From the NCBI GenBank assembly GCA_900544965.1, contig UQXE01000030.1, forward strand, positions 1-19,874: DNA of 19,874 bases. Reading direction: 5' to 3'. Shown one piece after another: positions 1 to 7,529 of the stretch (positions are counted from its first letter, which is position 1; each line of letters opens with the position of its first letter). Source of the DNA: an uncultured Eubacteriales bacterium (GTDB taxonomy: Bacteria > Bacillota > Clostridia > Christensenellales > CAG-138). The notes beneath the pieces are model-generated. The model was not told where the DNA came from, made no database searches, and saw nothing but the letters and a program-made list of their open reading frames with translations. Made by a program: the position numbers and the translations under genes.

Positions 1-857
1 CCACCGGCGCTACAGGGGCTACTGGAACTGGCGAAACCGGACCGACAGGTCCCACTGGTCCCACTGGCCCGACCGGACCGACCGGACCGACTGGCGCAAC
101 AGGCCCTACAGGCCCGACAGGTGACGCTGGAGCGGTTGGCGCTATTGGCCCCACTGGCCCGACTGGCGCAACAGGCGCAACAGGCGCTACGGGTGACGCC
201 GGAGCGGTTGGCGCTATCGGCCCCACTGGCCCCACTGGCGCAACAGGCCCCACCGGCGCTACAGGGGCTACTGGAACTGGCGAAACCGGACCGACAGGTC
301 CCACGGGTCCCACTGGCCCGACCGGACCGACCGGCGCAACAGGGGCTACCGGCGCTGGCGAAACCGGACCAACTGGCCCTACTGGCCCGACAGGTGACGC
401 TGGAGCGGTTGGCGCTATTGGCCCCACTGGTCCCACAGGTCCGACGGGAACGTCGGTAACAGCCAATAGCATGAGTGCTCTCAATACCCAAGGCTCAACT
501 ATTACCGTTGTTCTTGGCGGAACGGCAGTGCCGCTTCCAGATGAACAGAGTTTGGATGGCTTTACAGTTAACGGGACAGATACGGTCTTTACGGTTCCAG
601 AAACCGGAAGGTACTTAGTAACATATAATGTTGCTACTACAGCAGCTTTGTTGCTTTCGTCCCGCGTTATGCTAAATGGAGCCGAATTGTTAGGAACTAC
701 TGTTGCTCCAGCGGCTTCTATAAGCAGCTTTTCAGCGACTAGAATTGTTAGCCTTACAGCGGGAGATACGCTGGAGTTACAGCTTTTTAACTTTGCGGGA
801 GCGGCAGTACTGCAGGGAGGCACTGGGGCAAGCTTAAACGTTGTACGTTTGAGCTAA
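1..857 (+). CDS. Collagen-like surface protein with BclA-type C-terminal domain, 3' part
   Basis: The gene runs in from the left edge, so its N-terminus is missing. In the frame whose codons begin at position 3, about 150 residues are collagen-type Gly-X-Y triplets, mostly GPT and GAT, with recurring GDAGAVGAIG blocks. Two one-residue-short interruptions read G-T-G-E and G-A-G-E. A Gly-free globular domain of about 130 residues follows (from about 460 to the stop). It contains VPLPDEQSLDGF and FTVPETGRYLVTY, which resemble the TNF/C1q-like C-terminal domain of BclA-type exosporium glycoproteins. Such proteins trimerise through this domain and form surface filaments. A surface or spore-coat location is inferred from the family. 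The nearest downstream terminator is at 1029-1070. Confidence 0.88.
   Translation, partial: TGATGATGTGETGPTGPTGPTGPTGPTGPTGATGPTGPTGDAGAVGAIGPTGPTGATGATGATGDAGAVGAIGPTGPTGATGPTGATGATGTGETGPTGPTGPTGPTGPTGATGATGAGETGPTGPTGPTGDAGAVGAIGPTGPTGPTGTSVTANSMSALNTQGSTITVVLGGTAVPLPDEQSLDGFTVNGTDTVFTVPETGRYLVTYNVATTAALLLSSRVMLNGAELLGTTVAPAASISSFSATRIVSLTAGDTLELQLFNFAGAAVLQGGTGASLNVVRLS
3..460 (+). repeat. Collagen Gly-X-Y coding repeat with 249-nt higher-order duplication
   Basis: Besides the 9-nt triplet periodicity there is longer-range duplication. The stretch beginning at position 3 recurs almost unchanged from 252, an offset of 249 nt or 83 codons. The GDAGAVGAIG-coding block occurs at 120, 192 and 393. 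Near-identical codon choice between copies suggests recent expansion by recombination or slippage. Such tracts often vary in length between strains and may be mis-assembled. Confidence 0.85.
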
Positions 858-1028
858 GGTACATGATAGAGCCTTCCTAAAACAAAAGATAAAAATTATC
901 CCTCGAGCGTTAAGCTATGCCTGTCCTCTTCAGGGAGTGTGATAGACATAGATTCAGACGTACGGGTGTATCACCCAACCGTTACAGCCTTAACTATTGC
1001 TTGATAAAGAATCAGCAGGCTTCCAACT

Positions 1029-1070
1029 GGCGGCAGTGCCCTGATACTGCCGCCGGAGTTATTATTTTTA
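1029..1070 (+). terminator. Rho-independent terminator after the collagen-like gene
   Basis: A perfect 9-bp stem (1029-1037 with 1046-1054, GGCGGCAGT/ACTGCCGCC) and an 8-nt loop are followed by a T-rich run at 1059-1069. It lies between convergent genes, about 170 nt after the collagen-like stop and just beyond the stop of the minus-strand antiporter gene. The T-run favours plus-strand termination. Confidence 0.7.
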
Positions 1071-1994
1071 AAACAGATATAACAGATAAGCAATATAAGT
1101 CCCGATTAAGACCAAGCCCTGCCATCGCATCATCTTGCCCCGAATTATGGCGGGTATGCACAGCACGCCCATAGTAAATGCTATGAGCGGAAGCTCTATG
1201 GAAAGAATAGTGCTGGGAAAAACAATGGGGGTGATTGCTGATGCAAGGCCGCCTACAAGCAAAAGATTTAATATATTTGCTCCAACTATATTGCCTATTG
1301 AGAGTGCGGCGTGCCCTTTTACCAGGGCGTTAATGGATGTCATAAGTTCGGGAAGGGATGTGCCCAGCGCCACAAGGGTCAGGGATATTACTCGTTCGGG
1401 AACTCCGATATATCTGGCAATTACCGGCCCGTAGGTTACAAGCAGATGGGCGCCGGCATATAAAAAGCAGCCTTCAAGGATCAGCAGGCAAATATCGGCA
1501 AGTGTAGAACCCTTTGCCGGTTCGGCGGAAGTATCGGCGACCGCTCCCTTTAATGTACGTATGGTATAGACAACACAGAGAATCACCATAAGGATTCCGC
1601 ACAGTCTGGGAATCCCGCCAAACGCCATTGCGAGAATGAAATAAATAGTAAGAAATATGAAAAAATTAATTGTGCCGGATGCTAATGACCGCCGGTCTAA
1701 AGGAGAAGGCCGAATGGTCTGCATTATGCCGGCTACAAAGGCGGCGTTGCAGATGACTGAGCCAAGGGCATTACCAAGAGCCATATCAACATGCCCATGA
1801 AAAGCCGCGGTTGATGAAAACATTACCTCGGGAAGCGTCGTTCCAAAGCTTACCATGGTAGCGCCAATAATGATTTCGGGCACACGAAACCTTTTTGCCA
1901 GCCTGAGGGCGGTATCAACAAAAAGGTTGCTGCCGACCACAAGTATCACCAAGCCTAGCAAGAATAAAAGAATCGATAAAAGTAAAGGGGTCAT
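1068..1994 (-). CDS. Na+/Ca2+ exchanger-type (CaCA family) cation antiporter
   Basis: A 308-aa multi-spanning membrane protein that would exchange Ca2+ for Na+ or H+ across the cytoplasmic membrane. It shows the two inverted CaCA half-repeats. The first has GTTLPEV at residues 51-57 and GNALGSV at 74-80. The second has GTSLPEL at 211-217 and GNIVGAN at 234-240. The acidic residue in each G(T/S)(T/S)LPE motif is the expected cation ligand. The size and motifs match bacterial YrbG-like exchangers. The frame is open further upstream, but the ATG at 1994 is chosen because GGAGG lies 9 nt before it and the protein then starts directly with a hydrophobic helix. The terminator at 2091-2133 separates it from the sigma/anti-sigma genes. 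Ion preference cannot be read from sequence. Confidence 0.9.
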   Translation of the reverse strand: MTPLLLSILLFLLGLVILVVGSNLFVDTALRLAKRFRVPEIIIGATMVSFGTTLPEVMFSSTAAFHGHVDMALGNALGSVICNAAFVAGIMQTIRPSPLDRRSLASGTINFFIFLTIYFILAMAFGGIPRLCGILMVILCVVYTIRTLKGAVADTSAEPAKGSTLADICLLILEGCFLYAGAHLLVTYGPVIARYIGVPERVISLTLVALGTSLPELMTSINALVKGHAALSIGNIVGANILNLLLVGGLASAITPIVFPSTILSIELPLIAFTMGVLCIPAIIRGKMMRWQGLVLIGTYIAYLLYLF

Positions 1995-2086
1995 GCAAAC
2001 ATGCCTCCAAACAGTATGTATACATAAAGCATATGCGCGTCCAAGACGGAAAAACACGCTTACGCAATAAGCGCCATACATATTAG

Positions 2087-2133
2087 AAAAGATCCGGCTC
2101 GCCATTAAATAATCGAATTTGGCGTACCGGATC
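2087..2133 (-). terminator. Terminator of the sigma/anti-sigma operon
   Basis: The arms GATCCGG (2091-2097) and CCGGATC (2127-2133), with an inner GCCA/TGGC pairing, form a hairpin followed on the minus strand by TTTT. It sits 30 nt after the anti-sigma-like stop. The T-run is short, so termination may be partial. Confidence 0.55.
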
Positions 2134-2162
2134 AAGCGGCATATTTATATTCAAAAACGAAA

Positions 2163-2873
2163 CTATTTGATATCCTTCGGGTCGAACCAGGTTAATCCGC
2201 CGCTGTAGTCAAAGCGGTCGGTTATAAAGCTTTCGCCGTCTATGGTAAGATCAATGGATTTAAGATTATAAAACTCAATAAAGGTGTTTGAGAATGCGGC
2301 GATAACCAGTTTCTCGTCGAGCGCTGAAAGGCCGTTGAGATAGTCTATAAACGCTTGGGGCAGGTCGGCCTTTAAAAACAGTTCCCCCATTTCCTTTGAG
2401 ACTGTGTAACCGTCAGTAGTCACCTTACCGTTATCCTCTACGTTGAAGCTGTTAAAGACAAGCCCTTGCGGCAGCACGTCGTATTTACACAGCGCGTCCA
2501 TTAGCGCGCCGCTGTTACCCCCTTCAACGCTTATGGCAGTATGGGTCAGCTCTGAATTATCATAATCAGGAATATAGATTTTAGCGTCCAGAATCGCCGG
2601 CGCTATCTCTCCTATCGCATTCTTACCTATATCTATGGCGGGTGTGTGTTCTGAAAGCAAATCACCTTTAGGCATTGCCAACGCCCCTATCGCGAGAGCG
2701 GCCGCAAGGCATGCGGCGATTGGGATTAGAGCCTTTAATTTCTTATTCATGTTTATAACCCTTCTTTGCCCCAAATGTTCGTTTGAGTTTGCTATTTTAT
2801 TAAGCATACGCTCCCGCGCCGCTTCGTCGGGCGATACCTTATTCCATGCATTTATAATACGGTCACTCTTCAT
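2163..2873 (-). CDS. Putative membrane-anchored anti-sigma factor
   Basis: A 236-aa protein with an N-terminal cytosolic segment of about 45 residues (DRIINAWNKVSPDEAARERML), one transmembrane helix at about residues 47-67, and an extracytoplasmic domain of about 165 residues without a motif I can name. Its start overlaps the end of the ECF sigma gene by 11 nt, so translation is probably coupled. A small cytosolic head plus a single helix directly after an ECF sigma gene is the usual layout of a membrane anti-sigma factor that holds the sigma until an envelope signal arrives. No zinc-binding HxxxCxxC motif is visible, so it is not a classical ZAS-type anti-sigma. The role is inferred from position and topology; the outer domain may be the sensor. 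Confidence 0.7.
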   Translation of the reverse strand: MKSDRIINAWNKVSPDEAARERMLNKIANSNEHLGQRRVINMNKKLKALIPIAACLAAALAIGALAMPKGDLLSEHTPAIDIGKNAIGEIAPAILDAKIYIPDYDNSELTHTAISVEGGNSGALMDALCKYDVLPQGLVFNSFNVEDNGKVTTDGYTVSKEMGELFLKADLPQAFIDYLNGLSALDEKLVIAAFSNTFIEFYNLKSIDLTIDGESFITDRFDYSGGLTWFDPKDIK

Positions 2874-3363
2874 TAAATTCGCCTCCCAGTTTGTTCCTTA
2901 ATATCTTTCTTGCTTTACTTAAATGGTTCCTTATGGTTGACGGGGGTTTATGAAGCATCCCCGCTATTTCTTGGCTGGTATAACCTTCATAGTAATAAAG
3001 GTATACCGCTGTTTTATATTTTTCCGGAAGGGCAAGCACCGCCTCCAGCGTTTCATCTATCTTAGGGGATTGATCACCGGAATATAGCCCGCAGCATTCA
3101 TCTATATCGGCCCGTTTTCTCCACCAATGCTTCAATAGGTTTTTGCACATATTGGTGGATGTGACTATAAGCCAGGCCTTCTCGTGTTCTTCGTCATTGA
3201 ACTGGCCTTTATACTCAATAAGCTTCAAAAAGGTGCTTTGAACCATATCCTCCGTATCGGCCGAATTCTTCAAATAGGCGAAGCAAACACGGTATACGGT
3301 GTCAACATGACGAGCATATATTTCCGCTATTTCTTTGTCCGTACGCAACAAAGTATCTGCCAT
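2863..3363 (-). CDS. ECF-type RNA polymerase sigma factor
   Basis: A 166-aa sigma-70 family protein with only regions 2 and 4, the ECF layout. Region 2 (about residues 10-85) includes YRVCFAYLKNSADTEDMVQ, the -10 recognition and core-binding part. Region 4 (about 108-158) includes ALPEKYKTAVYLYYYEGYT and an HTH around SQEIAGMLHKPPSTIRNHL, which would read the -35 element. The ATG at 3363 is preceded by AAAGGAGAGG, supporting this start. It is co-transcribed with the overlapping anti-sigma-like gene. I see no convincing self-recognised promoter among the AT-rich bases upstream (3364-3500). The regulon is unknown. Confidence 0.9.
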   Translation of the reverse strand: MADTLLRTDKEIAEIYARHVDTVYRVCFAYLKNSADTEDMVQSTFLKLIEYKGQFNDEEHEKAWLIVTSTNMCKNLLKHWWRKRADIDECCGLYSGDQSPKIDETLEAVLALPEKYKTAVYLYYYEGYTSQEIAGMLHKPPSTIRNHLSKARKILRNKLGGEFNEE

Positions 3364-3521
3364 TTCACCTCTCCTTTCACTTATAAAACAATTCAGAATG
3401 CCAAAGTGTCGGGAAAATAAATAGATTATTTAATATAATTTTATCCATTATACCTCAGGCTATAGATCTGGGCGATAATAGCTTGAAATAACAATATAGC
3501 TTTTGGCCCGCACAACACGGC

Positions 3522-3550
3522 TTGCCAACACAAGGCGCAGATGCTAAAAT
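3522..3550 (+). promoter_or_regulatory. SigA-type promoter for truA
   Basis: A -35 TTGCCA (3522-3527), a 17-nt spacer and a -10 TAAAAT (3545-3550) lie about 85 nt before the truA start. Five of six bases match the consensus at each box. Confidence 0.6.
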
Positions 3551-3633
3551 AGCGAGCGGCATTTGGCAGGGATGATCAAAAATAAATATGCCCGCCGATG
3601 CTGGATAAGTTATTAGATTGGGCAGGAGATCAT

Positions 3634-4401
3634 ATGGGACGCATAAGACTGATAATAGAATACGATGGAACGGGTTACGTGGGCTGGCAGATACAACCCA
3701 ATGGAATTGCCGTTCAATACGTAATTGAGAGGGAGCTGAACAAGCTTACCGGCGAAAATTGCGTCCTTCACGCTTCCGGAAGGACGGACAGCGGAGTGCA
3801 TGCGTATGCGCAGGTAGCCCATTTTGACACGGACAGTCGGATTCCACCGGAAAAATTTGCGTACGCGCTAAACGCCGGACTTCCTCCCGACATAAGGATA
3901 AAATACAGCGGCGCCTCGGATTCCGGCTTTCATTCGAGGTTTGACGTGATAAGAAAAAGCTATAGATACAGCGTGTTGAATTCGCCCCATTCATCAGCCT
4001 TCACAAGAAATACGGCTCTGCATGTGCACTATCCTCTCAATACCTCAAGTCTAAATGAGGCTGCCGGCCTCTTCGTTGGGGAGCATGATTTCATGGCGTT
4101 TAAATCCTCTGGATCCAGGGTTGATAACACCGTAAGATCCATTTACAGGTCTACATGGCGAAGGAGCGGCGATATGCTTTACTACGAAGTTACCGGAAGC
4201 GGCTTTTTATACAATATGGTAAGGATTATGGTTGGAACAATGCTTGAGATAGGTATGGGTAGATATGATAAGGGATGCATAACGGAGGCTTTTGAGAAAC
4301 TGGATCGAAGCCTGTTGGGAATAACAGCGCCGGCAAAGGGACTGGCCCTTGCCAGGGTAGAATATGCGGATTTTGATACTGATATGGCGGTTGGGAAATA
4401 A
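3634..4401 (+). CDS. truA: tRNA pseudouridine synthase A
   Basis: This 255-aa enzyme converts uridines 38-40 in the tRNA anticodon stem-loop to pseudouridine. The TruA signature is complete: IRLIIEYDGTGYVGWQ at the N-terminus, the catalytic aspartate in GRTDSGVHA (Asp52), RKSYRY in the middle, and FLYNMVRIMVGTML near the C-terminus. The length fits the family (about 245-270 aa). The frame stays open upstream to 3598, but the ATG at 3634 has AGGAG five bases before it and starts exactly where family members do, whereas 3598 lacks a ribosome site. It is a single-gene unit behind its own promoter, flanked by minus-strand genes. Confidence 0.96.
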   Translation: MGRIRLIIEYDGTGYVGWQIQPNGIAVQYVIERELNKLTGENCVLHASGRTDSGVHAYAQVAHFDTDSRIPPEKFAYALNAGLPPDIRIKYSGASDSGFHSRFDVIRKSYRYSVLNSPHSSAFTRNTALHVHYPLNTSSLNEAAGLFVGEHDFMAFKSSGSRVDNTVRSIYRSTWRRSGDMLYYEVTGSGFLYNMVRIMVGTMLEIGMGRYDKGCITEAFEKLDRSLLGITAPAKGLALARVEYADFDTDMAVGK

Positions 4402-4753
4402 AACAGCTGATATCAGGGCGTGTTTTGGTGGAAATGGCCATAGCCAATGAAGGGTTGAGAATAAACGTAAGCGCAAATTAATAGGAATATGTACGCGGTT
4501 CAGCGGCATAACTTTATACGCGCCAAAAGACATTACAATTTTTTACCGAGATAAAGAGAAATCAAGTAAGAATACCCGGGATTCGCTATCATAGCTAAGT
4601 TGACTAAATCAAAAGAGAAAAAATGCTATGAGATAGAAAATCACAGATGTGAGGTGACTTTCGGGCCGCGATATTTAATGGAGTGATACCGGCAAAGGCT
4701 TTATCTAAAAAGCAATACTATTATTGCTCTGCCTGTGGGGATTGATAACATAC
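4402..4753. other. Intergenic stretch without a supported gene
   Basis: Between truA and the terminator of the S-component operon I see no ORF with a ribosome site, no tRNA-like fold and no clear truA terminator. ORFs on the opposite strand across the truA 3' end have no plausible start signal or domain. Confidence 0.5.
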
Positions 4754-4781
4754 AAAAAACCACAGCTGGGGAAAGCTGTGG
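4754..4781 (-). terminator. Terminator of the dehydrogenase/S-component operon
   Basis: A perfect 8-bp stem (CCACAGCT at 4760-4767, AGCTGTGG at 4774-4781) with a 6-nt loop is followed on the minus strand by six T's (4754-4759), about 35 nt past the S-component stop. This is a textbook intrinsic terminator. Confidence 0.85.
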
Positions 4782-4813
4782 TCCTATTGCTAAAAGCGCT
4801 TTAAAGACGTGTG

Positions 4814-5320
4814 TTACATTTCAATTTTCAGCGCTTTTCTTATGCCAAGGATAGCCAGGGCGCCCAATATTACTCCGCATGCATATTGAATTAAATTAAA
4901 CGGTATGCCTACCGCAGCCGTAGCAGCGCCTGCGATCACGGTTTCATATATGAAATAGCCAAGCGGCATTATAAGTCCTGCTAAGGGCAGGGCGGTAAAT
5001 TTGGCCTTGCCGTTAAAGCGTTTCATTATCATAAACGCAATCAGCGCCATGCACCCTTTGATTATAAAGGTAGCGGGCGCGTATACCATTGCGCCAAGCA
5101 AAATGTCCGCAAGCGCGCTGCCTATTCCAGCGCATGCGGCTCCCCACCAGCCGCCGATCATATATGCGCACAGATATACGGCTGCATCGCCGGCATTCAT
5201 GTACGCACCCGAGAAACCTGGTATGGGAATTGATAAAAACATCGTGGCCACTGTCACTATAGCGGTGAGCACGCCGCACGCAACAGGTTTATAGTACTTG
5301 CTCTTAACTAAATCCTTCAT
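4814..5320 (-). CDS. ECF-transporter S component (substrate-binding membrane protein)
   Basis: A 168-aa protein with five to six hydrophobic segments. It carries the PGFSGAYMNAGDAAVYL stretch typical of the ECF S-component family, in which a conserved N-x-GD-A follows the first helix, then GGWWGAACAGIGSALADIL. S components bind a vitamin or precursor and dock onto a shared energising module (EcfA, EcfA', EcfT) encoded elsewhere. Its ATG lies 3 nt after the dehydrogenase stop, and its ribosome site (AGGGAGG) is inside the end of that gene, so the two are one operon ending at 4754. No ATPase or EcfT gene is nearby, which points to a group II (shared-module) transporter. The substrate cannot be assigned. 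The neighbour hints at a hydroxy acid or cofactor-linked compound, but that is weak inference. Confidence 0.85.
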   Translation of the reverse strand: MKDLVKSKYYKPVACGVLTAIVTVATMFLSIPIPGFSGAYMNAGDAAVYLCAYMIGGWWGAACAGIGSALADILLGAMVYAPATFIIKGCMALIAFMIMKRFNGKAKFTALPLAGLIMPLGYFIYETVIAGAATAAVGIPFNLIQYACGVILGALAILGIRKALKIEM

Positions 5321-5323
5321 AGG

Positions 5324-6295
5324 TTACACCCTCCCTACATATGAACGGTAGCCGGATTCTTTATCCACTGTATTTAGCAGCGGTTCGCCGGCGAGATACA
5401 GGCCCAGGTTCCTGGCTGATATATCAACTATACGGTCCAGGGTCTGTTTAAGATGGAAAAATCCGGATACATGCGGAGTAATTACCGCATTTTTCAGGCT
5501 CCACAGCTTATGCTCCCGTGGAAGAGGCTCCGGATCAGTTACGTCAAGACCGCACAGAAGCCTTCCGCATTCAACATAGTCCGCCAGCGCGTCGGTATCA
5601 AGCGCGTTTCCCCTGCCAACGTTTAGTATGATCGCGCCCTGCTTCATAAGCTTTAGATTATCACGGTTAACCATCCTTTGCGTAGCGTCAGTGCCGGGAA
5701 CGGACAGCGCTATCACATCCGCGCGGGGCAGAAGCGAGTCGAGTGATTCAGGCGTATATAATTCATCGACATAATCGGGTTTATCGTGAAGGGACCGCCT
5801 AATGCCTATGGTATATGCGCCGAGGGCTTTGCACTTGCGCGCAAACTCCCCGCCTATGTCGCCAAGCCCTACCGACAGGACGACCGCGTCCTCAAGGGAC
5901 GAGACCGGTCCCTCGTCGCGCCACAGTCTTTCGCTCTGGTTATCCCTATATTGATGCAGGCGTTTTATAAGCATAAGCATCATACCAAGCATGTGTTCAC
6001 TGATTGCAAGGCCAAACGCGCCGCTGGCGTTAGTAAGCTTGACGCCGTCTGGGATGAGGTCCGGATATCCGTCGGCTCCCGCTGTATTCAACTGAAGCCA
6101 TTTCATTTTACGGGCATATATGATTAGATCGTGAGGTATATTGCCGATTACTACATCCGGGCCGTCCACGTCTTGAGGGACAAGATCATCCTGATTTTTA
6201 ACGGTAAAGCGTACATCATGAGCGTTACGGGCTGCTTTTGCAAGCTTATTCATATGCTCTTCATTTGCCGGTATTGTAACAAGAATATCCAACAT
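5324..6295 (-). CDS. D-2-hydroxyacid dehydrogenase
   Basis: A 323-aa cytosolic NAD(P)-dependent oxidoreductase that would interconvert a 2-oxo acid and a D-2-hydroxy acid. The Rossmann fold has GLGDIG at residues 143-148. The catalytic triad of the family is visible: Arg228 in NVGRG, Glu256 in DPEPLP and His275 in TPHVSG. After the second strand of the nucleotide fold the sequence reads IRRS (165-168) rather than an acidic residue, which hints at NADP(H) preference. The ATG at 6295 follows AAGGAGG. It is first in an operon with the S component, behind a strong promoter at 6325-6353. The true substrate (glyoxylate, hydroxypyruvate, phosphoglycerate-like or other) cannot be told; the length excludes the ACT-domain SerA form. 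Confidence 0.92.
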   Translation of the reverse strand: MLDILVTIPANEEHMNKLAKAARNAHDVRFTVKNQDDLVPQDVDGPDVVIGNIPHDLIIYARKMKWLQLNTAGADGYPDLIPDGVKLTNASGAFGLAISEHMLGMMLMLIKRLHQYRDNQSERLWRDEGPVSSLEDAVVLSVGLGDIGGEFARKCKALGAYTIGIRRSLHDKPDYVDELYTPESLDSLLPRADVIALSVPGTDATQRMVNRDNLKLMKQGAIILNVGRGNALDTDALADYVECGRLLCGLDVTDPEPLPREHKLWSLKNAVITPHVSGFFHLKQTLDRIVDISARNLGLYLAGEPLLNTVDKESGYRSYVGRV

Positions 6296-6324
6296 CGGTG
6301 CCGCCTCCTTGCTTTGCTTCGCCC

Positions 6325-6353
6325 ATTATAACGCCTTGTGCAAAAACATGCAA
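6325..6353 (-). promoter_or_regulatory. SigA-type promoter of the dehydrogenase/S-component operon
   Basis: On the minus strand, a -35 TTGCAT (6348-6353), exactly 17 nt, then a perfect -10 TATAAT (6325-6330). The leader to the ATG at 6295 would be only about 25 nt, so there is no room for a riboswitch. Confidence 0.75.
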
Positions 6354-6481
6354 TATGATGAAAGATTATATTGATCTTTTAATAAAGTGCGGTTTACAAG
6401 GATACAGCAACCAATCCACAGCAGCTCTTACGCTTGTAGTACACATCCCTTGGAGAGGGACTTTAATTTAATAACTACTAC

Positions 6482-6601
6482 TTATAAGTATAAGCAGATG
6501 CTTTGCTTACAGGTGCGGGCGTACCCATCCTCCAGTGTAATCGTAGTTGCGTACTCCAAGCGAATGGAAGCTCTGGCCTGTTTTCTCTGTGCTGGAGTCA
6601 T
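6482..6601 (-). pseudogene. Remnant of a Cys-rich VLP-type protein
   Basis: The minus-strand frame from the ATG at 6601 reads 39 residues: MTPAQRKQARASIRLE, then LEDG and TCKQSI before a stop. This parallels the start of the intact Cys-rich VLP protein at 13.1-13.5 kb (MTYPQYRKARKLVHE, then LDDGEECICVQRIS). The cysteine-containing middle is lost, apparently by a small deletion, and the frame closes before the VLP segment. These proteins are carried by Clostridia integrative elements, so this marks old element DNA. The match is short and read by eye, so confidence is limited. Confidence 0.4.
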
Positions 6602-7248
6602 GCTGTAGAGGGAGCCGTTCGGCTGGCATTCTAAAGGCGGCAAATGTTTGCAGGATATTGTCTGCTTTACAGACTGATGGCTGCCCCGATTTTGTAAAAC
6701 TGCTGACAGACATACAGATTTATGTGCAGGGTATCGCCGCCATGAAGATACAGATTTTTAACGGATGTAGCAAGGGCTGAAATCATGGAGAAGCGCCGGC
6801 AGGGCAAACATGACAGGACAGCCTGTGTGCTGCAAGCCGCCCATGTACGCGAAGGGATTATCTCAGCAGCCAGGCACATTAGATATAGACGTTATCATGG
6901 GGGATATACGTGAGGCCCGTAGGCGGGGTAACAGCGCACAGAAGAATATCATCGTGGACGAACCAAACGGGATTTGGAAGAAGCGTCTAGCTTCAAGAGC
7001 AGTCGGGCGGAACAACTACGTTTGGTTTTCTGCAAGCAGGCGAAACTTCGATATAAAAGGCTGACAGATGATGAAAAGAACTTGGACCCAGAAGCCCGAA
7101 AATCTCAACTGGTGAAAAGCTATGTACCGCAGCGGGCAAGAGAAAATAGCCTTGCCAGTGTATGACCTGCATGGTACAATTTTATCAGTAATAAATGCGA
7201 TTTTAGCAAATAAGGCGTATTCGAAAAATTCGATTTTGTGGAGTGCAT

Positions 7249-7425
7249 ATGGACTATATATGGGTTATTTTACTAATTGTGCTTGGATCAGCCATGCTTA
7301 TTAAGCCAGAAATTCTTTGGAGATTAGAGCACATGTTAACTGTTAAAAATGGAGAACCGACGGAATTACACTTGGCCCTTATGAGAAAGGCAGTGAGCCA
7401 TAAAGAAGTATCGAAAGGATATTGA
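7249..7425 (+). CDS. Small single-helix membrane protein
   Basis: A 58-aa ORF with a hydrophobic N-terminal helix (WVILLIVLGSAMLI, residues 4-17) followed by KPEILWRLEHMLTVKNGEPTELHLALMR. The 'KPE-x-W-x-x-EH' then 'K-G-EPTE-x-x-LALMR' pattern resembles small Bacillota membrane proteins of unknown function (DUF6199-like) that usually continue into a second helix. Here the second helix is missing and the end reads KAVSHKEVSKGY, so the gene may be 3'-truncated. The ATG at 7249 has GGAG five bases upstream; the ATG at 7243 is too close to it. A strong terminator follows within 30 nt. No function can be given. Confidence 0.6.
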   Translation: MDYIWVILLIVLGSAMLIKPEILWRLEHMLTVKNGEPTELHLALMRKAVSHKEVSKGY

Positions 7426-7450
7426 CTTACGCCAAGCGAACGGGAAAACG

Positions 7451-7491
7451 AAAAGCTCCATGTGATGAAGGTTCGTCACATGGAGCTTTTT
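7451..7491 (+). terminator. Strong intrinsic terminator, possibly bidirectional
   Basis: A perfect 15-bp stem (7451-7465 with 7476-7490) around a 10-nt loop ends in TTTTT on the plus strand, with AAAA at the base of the left arm. It ends the small membrane-protein gene and, read backwards, could also stop transcripts coming from the LysR gene. Confidence 0.85.
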
Positions 7492-7529
7492 GTGTGCTTG
7501 CGCTCCCTTTTCTGCCGCTGTATTATTCA

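Larger units (their letters stand above)
6296..7248. other. Decayed DNA without intact genes
   Basis: About 950 nt upstream of the dehydrogenase. Short ORFs overlap in several frames, none with a good ribosome site. One minus-strand fragment (6482-6601) resembles a Cys-rich VLP protein. A plus-strand open stretch ending near 7165 reads as hydrophilic, Lys/Arg-rich protein (KLRYKRLTDDEKNLDPEARK) and could be a remnant, but I do not recognise it. The pattern fits decayed mobile-element DNA. Confidence 0.45.

Noticed and set aside
121..459. A 112-aa Leu/Ala/Pro-rich ORF
   Set aside because: It is a frame shadow of the collagen repeat and has no ribosome site.
3..460. Regular short repeats that could suggest a CRISPR array
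   Set aside because: The period is 9 nt, the frame is open throughout and encodes Gly-X-Y triplets; there are no spacers.
917..1174. An 85-aa plus-strand ORF across the intergenic terminator
   Set aside because: It runs through the hairpin and into the antiporter gene, with no ribosome site and no domain.
3448..3453. A perfect TATAAT on the minus strand upstream of the ECF sigma gene
   Set aside because: No acceptable -35 lies at 16-18 nt and it is over 80 nt from the start codon, so I do not call a promoter.
4207..4533. Minus-strand ORFs over the truA 3' end
   Set aside because: They lie opposite a clear gene, have no start signal and low-complexity composition.
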